This document shows, piece after piece, positions 44,165 to 52,313 of a stretch of DNA of 64,000 nucleotides; the stretch's first letter is position 1; each line of letters opens with the position of its first letter. The notes beneath the pieces are model-generated. The model saw only the letters and a list, made by a program, of their open reading frames with translations, did no database searches and had not been told where the DNA came from. Position numbers and translations under genes: made by a program. The stretch comes from Planococcus donghaensis (GTDB lineage: Bacteria > Bacillota > Bacilli > Bacillales_A > Planococcaceae): assembly GCF_001687665.2 (NCBI RefSeq), contig NZ_CP016543.2:2542001-2606000 (forward strand), written 5' to 3'.

Positions 44165-47100
44165 TTATTTCTTCTTCATTTGGCCTTTATTGGTGACAAC
44201 TGTGTAGTTGCCTAGCTCGTTGATGCTAAGGGTGAATACGTTGCCGGCCAATTCGCCTTGGATGATTTTCCATTTGCCTTTGTCGTCTTCACGGGCACCA
44301 AACTGAATTTTGATATCGCTTGTTGTGTCGAATGCCAGTGTAACTGATGAAGTGAATTTCAATGGAAGCTCGTTTCCTGCAGCATCCCTTAAGACCATGT
44401 TGATTTGATTTGTTAAAGTAGGGCGTTTGTCGACTTCTTTCGCGTCGTCCACGGCTAGGTTTAAGACAAATCCTTCTCCAGCGGCGTTTGCGATTTGCTG
44501 TAGATTGCTCGCTGATAAAGTTAGGTCAGCTGTTGGCATATCGATCAGCAAGTCTTTTCCGCTTTCGAGCAGTTTTGCAACAGTTCCTTCTGTGAACGTA
44601 ATCGCAAGTTCACCGTTTTCATCTGGTTCGCCGGATGTGACTACTGCTTGGTTTCCAGAAAGATCTGGTTTTGCTGTTTGTTCACCTGGAACTGCTGGTT
44701 TTTCAAATGAAATTTGTGCCAGCAATGGATCGTGATCGGAGGCGCGGCCATGTTCTTCCATGAACATCGCGTTAATGTGCACCATATCTAGTTCTGTGCG
44801 TTGTGCTAAGTTGTTTGTCACAAGCAAGTGATCCAGTACTTGTGAATTTCCTTGGTAGTAATATGAAAAGCGATCTTCTAATGGTACATCTTCAACTTTG
44901 TTTGTTAAAATATCGCCTTTTAATGCTTGCAGTGCTGGTGTGAATTCGAAATCGTTCATGTCACCTGCAACAATTACATTAAGATCTGGATTTTGTTCAA
45001 GTCCATCTGCGATAAAGCCATTGATCGCTGTTGCGAGTTCGATGCGTTCTTCAACAGAGCCAAAGAATGGAGGCTGGTTCTTGCCGAATAATGGTTGGTC
45101 TCCACCTTTAGAGTTTAAGTGAGCGCCGATGACCACAACTTGCTCGCCTTGGAAATCAAATTGAGCAGCGATTGGTTTCCGTGTGTTTGGCATTGCGATT
45201 GGTTGAACGCGTCCTGGGTTTAATGCAAGTTCGCCGTCTACCCATGAGTTTGTTTCAGTCGCTGTGCCTTTTGTTCCTTCAGAAAGTGTTACGCGTTCTG
45301 GGTTGTACAAGTAACCGACGCGAATGTTCCCGCCTGGTTGTCCGCCGTCTTGATTGTATTCAGGGGCGATGTCAGTCCATTCGTATGTTGGACCACCTGC
45401 CGCTTGAATGCCTGCAATTAAACGCTCATAGCTTGCGGTTGCGTCACTATTTCCTGACGCAATTGGACCGTCGTTATCTTGTACTTCTACCATCACGATA
45501 ATGTCTGGTGAGTTTAAGTCGTTAACAAATGATTCTGCAATGCGTTGAGCTTTTGCATCAGACGTATGATTTGGGTCTGCTGAAAAGTTTTCTACATTGT
45601 ATGCAGCTACCGTTAACTTTTCTTCATCTTTTGAAATCCACGTTTGTTCTGGCTGTGTACCGCCGTTTACTAGTTGTGGAAGGTCGCTTTCTCTTGCCCA
45701 TAGTTTGTAATTTCCAAAACCAAAGCCCAGTACACCGGTAATGGTGCCGTCGAACGAGTCTCCTGCTTTAGCTACAAAACTTTCATTGTCAAAATCAACA
45801 ATTACGCGTTCTGGGTTGTAATCATTTTCCGACAGCAAAATTCCGCCTTGTTTATGGAATTCTGTATTTGGTGAATTTTCCGCAACGACGATCACTTCGC
45901 CGTATTTTTGCGGTCCAACCACTTGTGCGTTTGGTACAGCTAAACGCATCAATTCAAGCGATTCCCAGAAATCAATGCCGTCTTCGGTTGGATCAAATGA
46001 CGTTAAGCCATCGTTATCAATCAGTTCAGATGGTGGTTGAACATCTTCACCAATCACAATTGGTGCTGGCAGTGGGGCTGTTCCGGTTTTAGTGACGCTT
46101 GTTGCGCGAATGCGCGTAATTGGCAAATCGGTATCTTTCATTTCTCGATAGCCTTCTTGGAAATGTTCTTCTACTGTTCCGTTAACCGAAACTAAATCGC
46201 CAATTTCGAGACCATGTGATCCTTTATTGACCATTAATGCTTCTGACGTTGTGATGTCGTCATCTGGATTGACGTCCTGAATAACGAAGTTTGCTTCATT
46301 ATAACTATGTGTGACCACGCCAACAATTTCATTGACGACTACGCCTTGATAATTTGAGTAATGATCTGTGCCTTGAATGTCACGGATTGTTAAGTCCCCT
46401 GTTTTTAAGACGACGTATTTGAATGTGAAGATTTCAGACGTTTCGTCAGCGATGGCGATTGCTTTAATCGTTACGTCTTTTTGCAAAACGATTGGCGCCG
46501 TGTATTTCGTGCTTGCCGCTGTTGGTGTTGAACCGTCGAGTGTGTAATAAACATCGGCGTTTTCCCAACCAGAAGCTAATGTGATTTCAGTGCCTTCAGA
46601 AACGACACCTGGGAAGACATTTACGTAAACAGCTGGTTTGTTAACAAGGTCAAAGCTTTCTAAGCCAAGTGTTTTTATTTGGTACGAATCATCAAATTTT
46701 GAAGCGATTCCTGTTACATGAATTAAATCGCCTTCTTTATAATGCTTTGTAAATTGTTCAAAACTTAATCCGTTTCGGTTATCGTTACGGATTGTAACCG
46801 CTTCGCCGTTTTCAGCAACTGCTGAGAATTCAAATGTACCGAAATCATTTACTGATTTAAGACCTGTAATTGTAACTTTACGCAATTCAATGCGCTCGCC
46901 TTGTGTGTCTTCATTGACACCTGTTGGCATTACGGTTTGTAGTGCTGGCAATGGATTTCCTGAAGAAAGAACTTCTATTGTATTTGGTTGAAGTTGCAAC
47001 TCGCCTCTATATTCCGAAACAGTGCCTGTTAAGCGGACAGTGTCTCCTGGTGCAACGGTTGCACTTGAAGTGTAAACATACATTCCGGCTGTATCGTCTT

Positions 47101-47662
47101 GGATGTAAAATGCTTTGCCGCCCCAGAATCCAGTTCCGGTTGTAACGGTCGCATCAACTTGAATCAATTCCCCATTCATCGTGCGTGCTTGTGCAAGTGA
47201 ATCGACAACAGTTGCTGTCGGTGGTGTTTCACCTGGTGCAAGAATGGTGTAGGCTGTTGGCGATTTTAGACCCGCTGTCGTAAAATAAGCCTCCAATGAA
47301 CCTGTAATAGTAACTAGTGCTTTGAAATTAGTAGGGTTATCTACTAAATTCAAGCCTGTGCGAATTGCCGTCTTTGATGGCAATTGAACGGGCAAAATTT
47401 TCGTTGGATCGGTTTCACCCGCGGAATCAGCAAGCCCTACATTTGAAGCAGATGTAAAAGGTGCTTCCTGATCGTAGTTGGTTTTACTACTCGCAGTTCC
47501 TACAATAAATCCTTTCACCGTGGCGGTTCCTGAGTTATTGGCAATGGCTTCTGCTACCGTAATCGGTTCTGCTGCAGTTGCCGACGTTGCCAAATAAGGC
47601 AGTGCCGCCGATAAAACTAACACGAAGCTTAACAAAATCTTGCCGAATGCATGTTTAGACAA
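44165..47662 (-). CDS. Secreted ExeM/NucH-type extracellular nuclease
   Basis: The likely start is TTG at 47662 (AGGAG eight bases upstream). The GTG at 47671 is too close to that site. The roughly 1165-residue product has a signal peptide ending near ATAAE. An OB-fold-like module comes first (EPITVAEAIANNSGTATVKG), then further OB-like segments and a chitobiase-C-like module (YYTLDGSTPTAASTKY). The catalytic endonuclease/exonuclease/phosphatase domain follows, with AAYNVENFSAD, IVMVEVQDND, GDMNDFEF and SDHDPL. The C-terminal domain ends in KGQMKKK with no SLH. It degrades extracellular DNA, probably for nutrient or biofilm control. Confidence 0.9.
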   Translation of the reverse strand: MSKHAFGKILLSFVLVLSAALPYLATSATAAEPITVAEAIANNSGTATVKGFIVGTASSKTNYDQEAPFTSASNVGLADSAGETDPTKILPVQLPSKTAIRTGLNLVDNPTNFKALVTITGSLEAYFTTAGLKSPTAYTILAPGETPPTATVVDSLAQARTMNGELIQVDATVTTGTGFWGGKAFYIQDDTAGMYVYTSSATVAPGDTVRLTGTVSEYRGELQLQPNTIEVLSSGNPLPALQTVMPTGVNEDTQGERIELRKVTITGLKSVNDFGTFEFSAVAENGEAVTIRNDNRNGLSFEQFTKHYKEGDLIHVTGIASKFDDSYQIKTLGLESFDLVNKPAVYVNVFPGVVSEGTEITLASGWENADVYYTLDGSTPTAASTKYTAPIVLQKDVTIKAIAIADETSEIFTFKYVVLKTGDLTIRDIQGTDHYSNYQGVVVNEIVGVVTHSYNEANFVIQDVNPDDDITTSEALMVNKGSHGLEIGDLVSVNGTVEEHFQEGYREMKDTDLPITRIRATSVTKTGTAPLPAPIVIGEDVQPPSELIDNDGLTSFDPTEDGIDFWESLELMRLAVPNAQVVGPQKYGEVIVVAENSPNTEFHKQGGILLSENDYNPERVIVDFDNESFVAKAGDSFDGTITGVLGFGFGNYKLWARESDLPQLVNGGTQPEQTWISKDEEKLTVAAYNVENFSADPNHTSDAKAQRIAESFVNDLNSPDIIVMVEVQDNDGPIASGNSDATASYERLIAGIQAAGGPTYEWTDIAPEYNQDGGQPGGNIRVGYLYNPERVTLSEGTKGTATETNSWVDGELALNPGRVQPIAMPNTRKPIAAQFDFQGEQVVVIGAHLNSKGGDQPLFGKNQPPFFGSVEERIELATAINGFIADGLEQNPDLNVIVAGDMNDFEFTPALQALKGDILTNKVEDVPLEDRFSYYYQGNSQVLDHLLVTNNLAQRTELDMVHINAMFMEEHGRASDHDPLLAQISFEKPAVPGEQTAKPDLSGNQAVVTSGEPDENGELAITFTEGTVAKLLESGKDLLIDMPTADLTLSASNLQQIANAAGEGFVLNLAVDDAKEVDKRPTLTNQINMVLRDAAGNELPLKFTSSVTLAFDTTSDIKIQFGAREDDKGKWKIIQGELAGNVFTLSINELGNYTVVTNKGQMKKK

Positions 47663-47824
47663 GTTCTTCACTCCTGACTAATTTTTTTTGGTGCCTACCT
47701 ATTATAACCGACTTGTGTAAGCGCTTTATATAGTTTTTGTAATTTTCTTATTAATTCGCTATGTTTTTGTGTAAATTCACATTTCTAGGGAAACGAAAGA
47801 ATACTTACTCATTTTTTTGCATAT

Positions 47825-47948
47825 AGGATTCTCCACACCAAGTGGACGCTTTCCGCGGACTCAGCGCTGAGCCTCCTCGTCGCAAGCTCCTGCGGGGTCT
47901 CATCACTTCGTTTTTCCGCAGGAGTCGCCACTTGGTGCTCCGAATCCT
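47825..47948. repeat. GC-rich hairpin element, copy 4 (CACCAAGTGG ends)
   Basis: CACCAAGTGG (47836-47845) pairs perfectly with CCACTTGGTG (47928-47937), and AGGATTC (47825-47831) with GAATCCT (47942-47948). The core includes CTCAGCGCTGAG, a perfect palindrome. Confidence 0.85.
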
Positions 47949-48032
47949 GGAGTGAGTAGTGAAAAACCTTTTCATAAGTTACTTTTAATATGAAGTGTAC
48001 TAAAGAACCTCATTTTATTCGTAGCAAGAAGC

Positions 48033-48156
48033 CTTCAATTGGGTTGGCCACGAAGACTCCTGTGGGAGAGCGAAAGCTGAAGACCCCGCAGGAACGTCAG
48101 TGACGAGGAGACTGAAGCTGAGCCCACGGAAAGCGAAGTGGCCAGCTCGATTGAAG
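48033..48156. repeat. GC-rich hairpin element, copy 5 (GGCCAC ends, reversed)
   Basis: A 19-base stem joins 48033-48051 and 48138-48156. Sixteen pairs are Watson-Crick and the other three are G-U type. The core is the reverse complement of that in copy 4. Confidence 0.85.
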
Positions 48157-48197
48157 ACTAGCCATCACTATTCAGTTTAATAAGGCTTTGTCTTCAG

Positions 48198-48231
48198 TCA
48201 AAAACCCAGTTCTCAAGAACTGGGTTTTTGA
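48198..48231 (-). terminator. Intrinsic terminator of the FAD oxidoreductase gene
   Basis: AAAAACCCAGTTCT pairs with AGAACTGGGTTTTT across a short loop. It adjoins the stop codon. Confidence 0.9.
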
Positions 48232-50052
48232 TTATTGAATATCTTCTAATACCAAACCTGCTAAATAATACGCTTCAGCCCCTGTTAAGCTTTTGTTTTC
48301 ATCCAATTTTCCAGAAATCACATCATCTGTTAAATTGCGGTCTGCTAAAGCTTCCCATGCAACTTGTTCTTCTATTTCTTCCCCGTGCAGGGCAAGAACC
48401 ATTTGTGCCGCTTTGTTTCTCGTCAATTCTTGTTCTTCTGTAATCGTTGAGCGGAACACATCGAGATTTTCTTGTAACGCTTCTGCCTCTGCATTGGTGA
48501 TGCGTTGAACACCGTTGCTCAAAATATTGGCAAACGAAATTTCTTTCATCGTTTTTTCAACAGGCAACTGGTTTTCGTAACCTCCAACAACCAAGCCGTA
48601 ATTTAGCAACGTACGGATGCCTGGGTAAAACCACTCGCCTTCATAAGGAAACGATTCTTCAAAGGCGTACAGGTTTGCTCCTTGAATTTTCAGCTTGGCT
48701 TGCAATTGTTCGATCAACTGTTGGTCAGCTGCCATGTCGCGGTAGCTCTTTTCTTCATCTATCGAAATGGCAGCGGCAGCTCCTGCTGCTTGGCCTGCTG
48801 TCATACCGGCTGGTAACACGCGCGCACTTGCAGCAGCTAACGAACTATAACCTGAAGCTTTGCTGGCCACCAGCAAATTTTCTACTTCTAATGGGACGAG
48901 CGAACGGTAAGGAATTGCGTATTGAACGGGTTTTCCGTATACATAACCATAGTCGTTTGGTGATGTTGCTTGAACATCTACTGGATACGCGCCAAAACCG
49001 ATTCTGTCCCAATGGTCTTTGTTTTCCCACACATCGCTTAATGGCAATTGGTACTCAGATTGAACGTGAACCGTTTCTCGCACATATAGCTGCTCTGGGT
49101 AACTGGCAATTTCAGCGTCTTCAAATCCTGGGAAGTTTTCTTTTAAGTATGCAAGTATGTATTGGGTTTCTGTTTTTCCAATTTCAATGGCTTTTTGTTT
49201 TTCGCTTTCATCTAACCCATCAACACCAAAAATTTGAAGTGCGTTAATGATGACACTGCCATCGTTTTCTCGCACAATATTCAACCCACGTAAACGCGTT
49301 AGTTCCGGAAAGTGGGGTGTATAGGCATCGTGTAACTCGCTAAAGCCCCATGCCACATTGCCATTAATCCCGCCACCTCCGAAAACACCTTCGTCAGCAG
49401 CTTGGATGACTTGATCCCAATTAATATTGCTAAAATGGAACATTAACGTAACAGCCATCTTTTTATCTTCCATTCCGATATCACGTCCACCGATAAAATA
49501 GGGAGCTCCGGCCGCAACGGCCAAATCGGCATCTTTTGAGCTATCGATAAATCGTTTTGCTTGAATGGTTTGTTTTTCACCTGAACGATTTGTGATTTCA
49601 ACTGCCGTTAACGCTTTTCCATCTTTAACAACATCGGATAGTTCGGCGCCTTCAAGTAAAGTTAAATTCTTTTCTTTTTCCATCATTTCTAAAAAAGCAG
49701 CTCGAGCTTCACCAATATCAAAGCCAATGTTTCCGCCTACTTTTTTATGCCACTCTTGGAAAATCCCTGTGTTTGCCGGATTACCTTTTTGATCCGAGCT
49801 TACATCTAAAAAATTCAACATGCCCGAAGTCATTAATCCGCCAATGTCTTCTTCGCCAACGATTAATACCGTACGCATGCCGTTGCGCGCTGAGGAAAGA
49901 GCTGCAGCAATGCCTTCTGGTTCACCGCTTAATACTGCAACATCATATGCATTCGATGATTCGGCCTCTTCTCCCGTAAAAGCGTTTACGACAAGCACCG
50001 CTCCTATACTGAGGATCGCAAGTACAGCGAGTAACATTATTGCTTTTTTCAT
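48232..50052 (-). CDS. Secreted or membrane-anchored FAD-dependent oxidoreductase
   Basis: ATG at 50052 gives about 606 residues with an N-terminal hydrophobic signal or anchor (MKKAIMLLAVLAILSIG). Earlier in-frame starts exist up to 50172, and none has a clearly better ribosome site. The FAD domain begins YDVAVLSGEPEGIAAALSSA, and GGLMTSGMLNFLD matches the FAD_oxidored group. ASGYSSLAAASARVLPAGMTAGQAAGAAA is the C-terminal part of the fold. The last ~100 residues have degenerate SLH-like motifs (LTRNKAAQMVLAL, LTGAEAYYLAGLV), suggesting surface location. Substrate is unknown. Confidence 0.82.
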   Translation of the reverse strand: MKKAIMLLAVLAILSIGAVLVVNAFTGEEAESSNAYDVAVLSGEPEGIAAALSSARNGMRTVLIVGEEDIGGLMTSGMLNFLDVSSDQKGNPANTGIFQEWHKKVGGNIGFDIGEARAAFLEMMEKEKNLTLLEGAELSDVVKDGKALTAVEITNRSGEKQTIQAKRFIDSSKDADLAVAAGAPYFIGGRDIGMEDKKMAVTLMFHFSNINWDQVIQAADEGVFGGGGINGNVAWGFSELHDAYTPHFPELTRLRGLNIVRENDGSVIINALQIFGVDGLDESEKQKAIEIGKTETQYILAYLKENFPGFEDAEIASYPEQLYVRETVHVQSEYQLPLSDVWENKDHWDRIGFGAYPVDVQATSPNDYGYVYGKPVQYAIPYRSLVPLEVENLLVASKASGYSSLAAASARVLPAGMTAGQAAGAAAAISIDEEKSYRDMAADQQLIEQLQAKLKIQGANLYAFEESFPYEGEWFYPGIRTLLNYGLVVGGYENQLPVEKTMKEISFANILSNGVQRITNAEAEALQENLDVFRSTITEEQELTRNKAAQMVLALHGEEIEEQVAWEALADRNLTDDVISGKLDENKSLTGAEAYYLAGLVLEDIQ

Positions 50053-50246
50053 CTTTTTCACACTCACATTCTTTTTTACATAGATTCCCATAACGTTACC
50101 AAATATTTTCCTTTGTTTCAATGTATTTCTTAGAATTGTTGACTTCTTGTAAATTTTCCATAGAATATACAATAGCTTTGTACTTTATCATTTCCTTGCC
50201 ATTCCTTAGGAAATCACAGCAAATCCAAGTCATTAGGTGGTTCTTT

Positions 50247-52124
50247 ATGAAAAATTCATTTTTGTTAAATTTGTCTAAAAGTCATTTTTTTATTTTTACT
50301 GGTATTATTTTTCTCAAAGCGCTTTTCTTGCGTTATCTGCTGTTTCAAGAAGTCGAATTGACTCAAACCATCGTTTTGGAATTGAGCTATATTTTGATCT
50401 TCACTTCCTTGTTTGAGTTGGCAAAACCAAGTTGGAAACCGACGCTTTATTTTATTCTCAACACTATTTTTTCTATTTTGTTTTTGGCCGTCATTCTCTA
50501 CTATTCATTTTTCGGGAGAATTGTTACGTATTTTGCGCTTTTCCAGTTAGGTCAAGTCGGCACAATCAATGAAAGTGTCTCGGCATTATTAGAACCGATT
50601 TACTTGTTATTTTTCTTAGACTTGGTGTTCTTACTTGTTTTATTGGTTTTCAAAAAATACCCGTTGCCTGCTTTACAACTCAACCGAAAAATTATTTTAG
50701 CGGTTTTGCTGGTTTTAGGCGTCGGTGTATCAGCAGTCAACTTTAACCTTCATAAAGATGAAGCGATTTCGAACAATGTCATTGCGGCGCAAGAAAAAGG
50801 CATTTTAAATTACTCCGCCTTGGAGATTTATTACGGTCCTGAAAACTTAACCGCTGTTGAAACTAATGTTTCTGTAGACAATTTAGCCGAGTTGAAAGAA
50901 GAAATTACCCGCATTAAACAATTGAATATTGTCCCAGAAAAAGAGCGCAATTATTTTAACGCGGCAGAAGGACGGAATTTAATCGTCATTCAAGTAGAGT
51001 CGATGCAAAACTTCCCAGTCGGTTTAGACGTAGACGGTACCGAAGTTACTCCGCATTTGAACAAGTTGATTGACGAAAGTTTTTATTTCCCTAATACGGC
51101 CCAACAAACAGGTCCTGGAAACACGTCTGACGCAGAATTTATATTAAACACTTCACTTTATCCCGTGGCATTCAATCCCACATCGCAAACTTATGGAACT
51201 AAAAAATTCCCAAGCTTACCGCGTTTGTTGGCTGCCGAAGATTATAAATCGATGACGTTCCACGCAGACGACATTAGTTTTTGGAACCGTGATGAACTGT
51301 ATCCTGGTCTTGGCATTAGCAGCTATTACTATGGAGAATTTTTCGGTGAGGAAGATGTTATTGGGATTGGCCCTTCTGACCGTGTCATGTTTGAAAAAGC
51401 AATGCCCATCTTGCGCGAGCAACATATGAAAAACAAGCCGTTTTACGCTCAACTCATCGGCTTGACGAGTCACCACCCTTTCACATTGCCAGCAGCTGAT
51501 CGGAAACTAGAACTTCCTGAGCGCTTTGATAACTCGTTAACAGGCGATTACTTAGTGTCGATCAATTACATGGACACCGTGATCAATGACTTTATCGAAG
51601 AATTAAAACGGGAAGGCATTTACGAAAATTCCGTTATTGCGATTTACGGGGATCATTTTGGTCTTCAACAAAGCGCTATTCACGAAAATGATGTCAATTT
51701 GGTTAGCGAGTTGCTTGGTCGTGAATACGGAACTTTGGACCGCTTGAATATTCCATTTGTCATTCACGCACCCGGAATTACGGATGATGGTCAAACTTTT
51801 GAAAAAACAAGTGGTCAACTTGATATGATGCCAACTCTTGCGAATTTGCTGGGGATTTCCTTGGATGAACAAATTGTCTTTGGGCAGGATTTGTTAAACC
51901 ACGACAGCAACTTGCTGGGAGCGCGTTATTATTTGCCTATCGGTTCGTTTTGGAATGACGAGGTTTTGTTTATTCCTGAAAAAGACTTTGATGATGGCAA
52001 CGCGTATGATTTAGAAACAGATAAAGCGGTTGAGGATTATCAGCAATACCGTGACGATTACGATCGTATTTTGCAGCTTGAAAAGCTGTCGGATGAGTAT
52101 ATGGAAAGCTTACCTGAACAATAA
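50247..52124 (+). CDS. LTA synthase-like sulfatase-fold membrane protein
   Basis: The ATG at 50247 lies 6 bases after AGGTGG. The 625-residue protein has five membrane helices in its first 165 residues and an extracellular sulfatase-fold domain. Glu251 (IVIQVESMQ) and Thr293 (GPGNTSDAEF) match the metal-binding glutamate and the catalytic threonine of LtaS, and IAIYGDHFG and HADDISFWNRDELYPGLG are further family segments. It would transfer glycerol-phosphate or a related phospho-group to lipoteichoic acid or another glycolipid. It is divergent from the FAD oxidoreductase gene and ends at a strong terminator. Confidence 0.9.
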   Translation: MKNSFLLNLSKSHFFIFTGIIFLKALFLRYLLFQEVELTQTIVLELSYILIFTSLFELAKPSWKPTLYFILNTIFSILFLAVILYYSFFGRIVTYFALFQLGQVGTINESVSALLEPIYLLFFLDLVFLLVLLVFKKYPLPALQLNRKIILAVLLVLGVGVSAVNFNLHKDEAISNNVIAAQEKGILNYSALEIYYGPENLTAVETNVSVDNLAELKEEITRIKQLNIVPEKERNYFNAAEGRNLIVIQVESMQNFPVGLDVDGTEVTPHLNKLIDESFYFPNTAQQTGPGNTSDAEFILNTSLYPVAFNPTSQTYGTKKFPSLPRLLAAEDYKSMTFHADDISFWNRDELYPGLGISSYYYGEFFGEEDVIGIGPSDRVMFEKAMPILREQHMKNKPFYAQLIGLTSHHPFTLPAADRKLELPERFDNSLTGDYLVSINYMDTVINDFIEELKREGIYENSVIAIYGDHFGLQQSAIHENDVNLVSELLGREYGTLDRLNIPFVIHAPGITDDGQTFEKTSGQLDMMPTLANLLGISLDEQIVFGQDLLNHDSNLLGARYYLPIGSFWNDEVLFIPEKDFDDGNAYDLETDKAVEDYQQYRDDYDRILQLEKLSDEYMESLPEQ

Positions 52125-52126
52125 GA

Positions 52127-52154
52127 AAGCGGAGCCTATGTGCTCCGCTTTTTT
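52127..52154 (+). terminator. Intrinsic terminator of the LTA synthase-like gene
   Basis: AAGCGGAGC and GCTCCGCTT flank a 6-base loop and are followed by six Ts, starting just after the stop codon. Confidence 0.92.
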
Positions 52155-52183
52155 GTTGAATAAACTAAAGGTTGCTATTTCGC

Positions 52184-52243
52184 AAAACAGCTTCGCTTTC
52201 CGGCGGGCTTGTGCCGAAATCTCGCTAGAGTCTCCGCTGTTTT
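52184..52243. repeat. Short GC-rich hairpin element, copy 6 (AAAACAGC ends)
   Basis: AAAACAGC (52184-52191) pairs with GCTGTTTT (52236-52243). CTTCGCTTTCCGGCGGG and GAGTCTCC are the family core. At 60 bp it is a shortened copy. Confidence 0.65.
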
Positions 52244-52257
52244 AAAGAACAAAACCA

Positions 52258-52299
52258 AAAACCCCCATACTCGGCTACTTACTGCCGAGTATGGGGGTT
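52258..52299 (-). terminator. Intrinsic terminator of the nucleotidase gene
   Basis: AACCCCCATACTCGGC pairs perfectly with GCCGAGTATGGGGGTT, then TTTTGG on the minus strand. Confidence 0.9.
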
Positions 52300-52313
52300 A
52301 CTTTATTCAGTGC

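Larger units (their letters stand above)
47672..48197. other. Spacer with two GC-rich hairpin elements
   Basis: Two copies of the GC-rich hairpin family occupy 47825-47948 and 48033-48156 in opposite orientation. No gene is seen. The promoter of the nuclease gene should lie near 47.7 kb. Confidence 0.75.
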
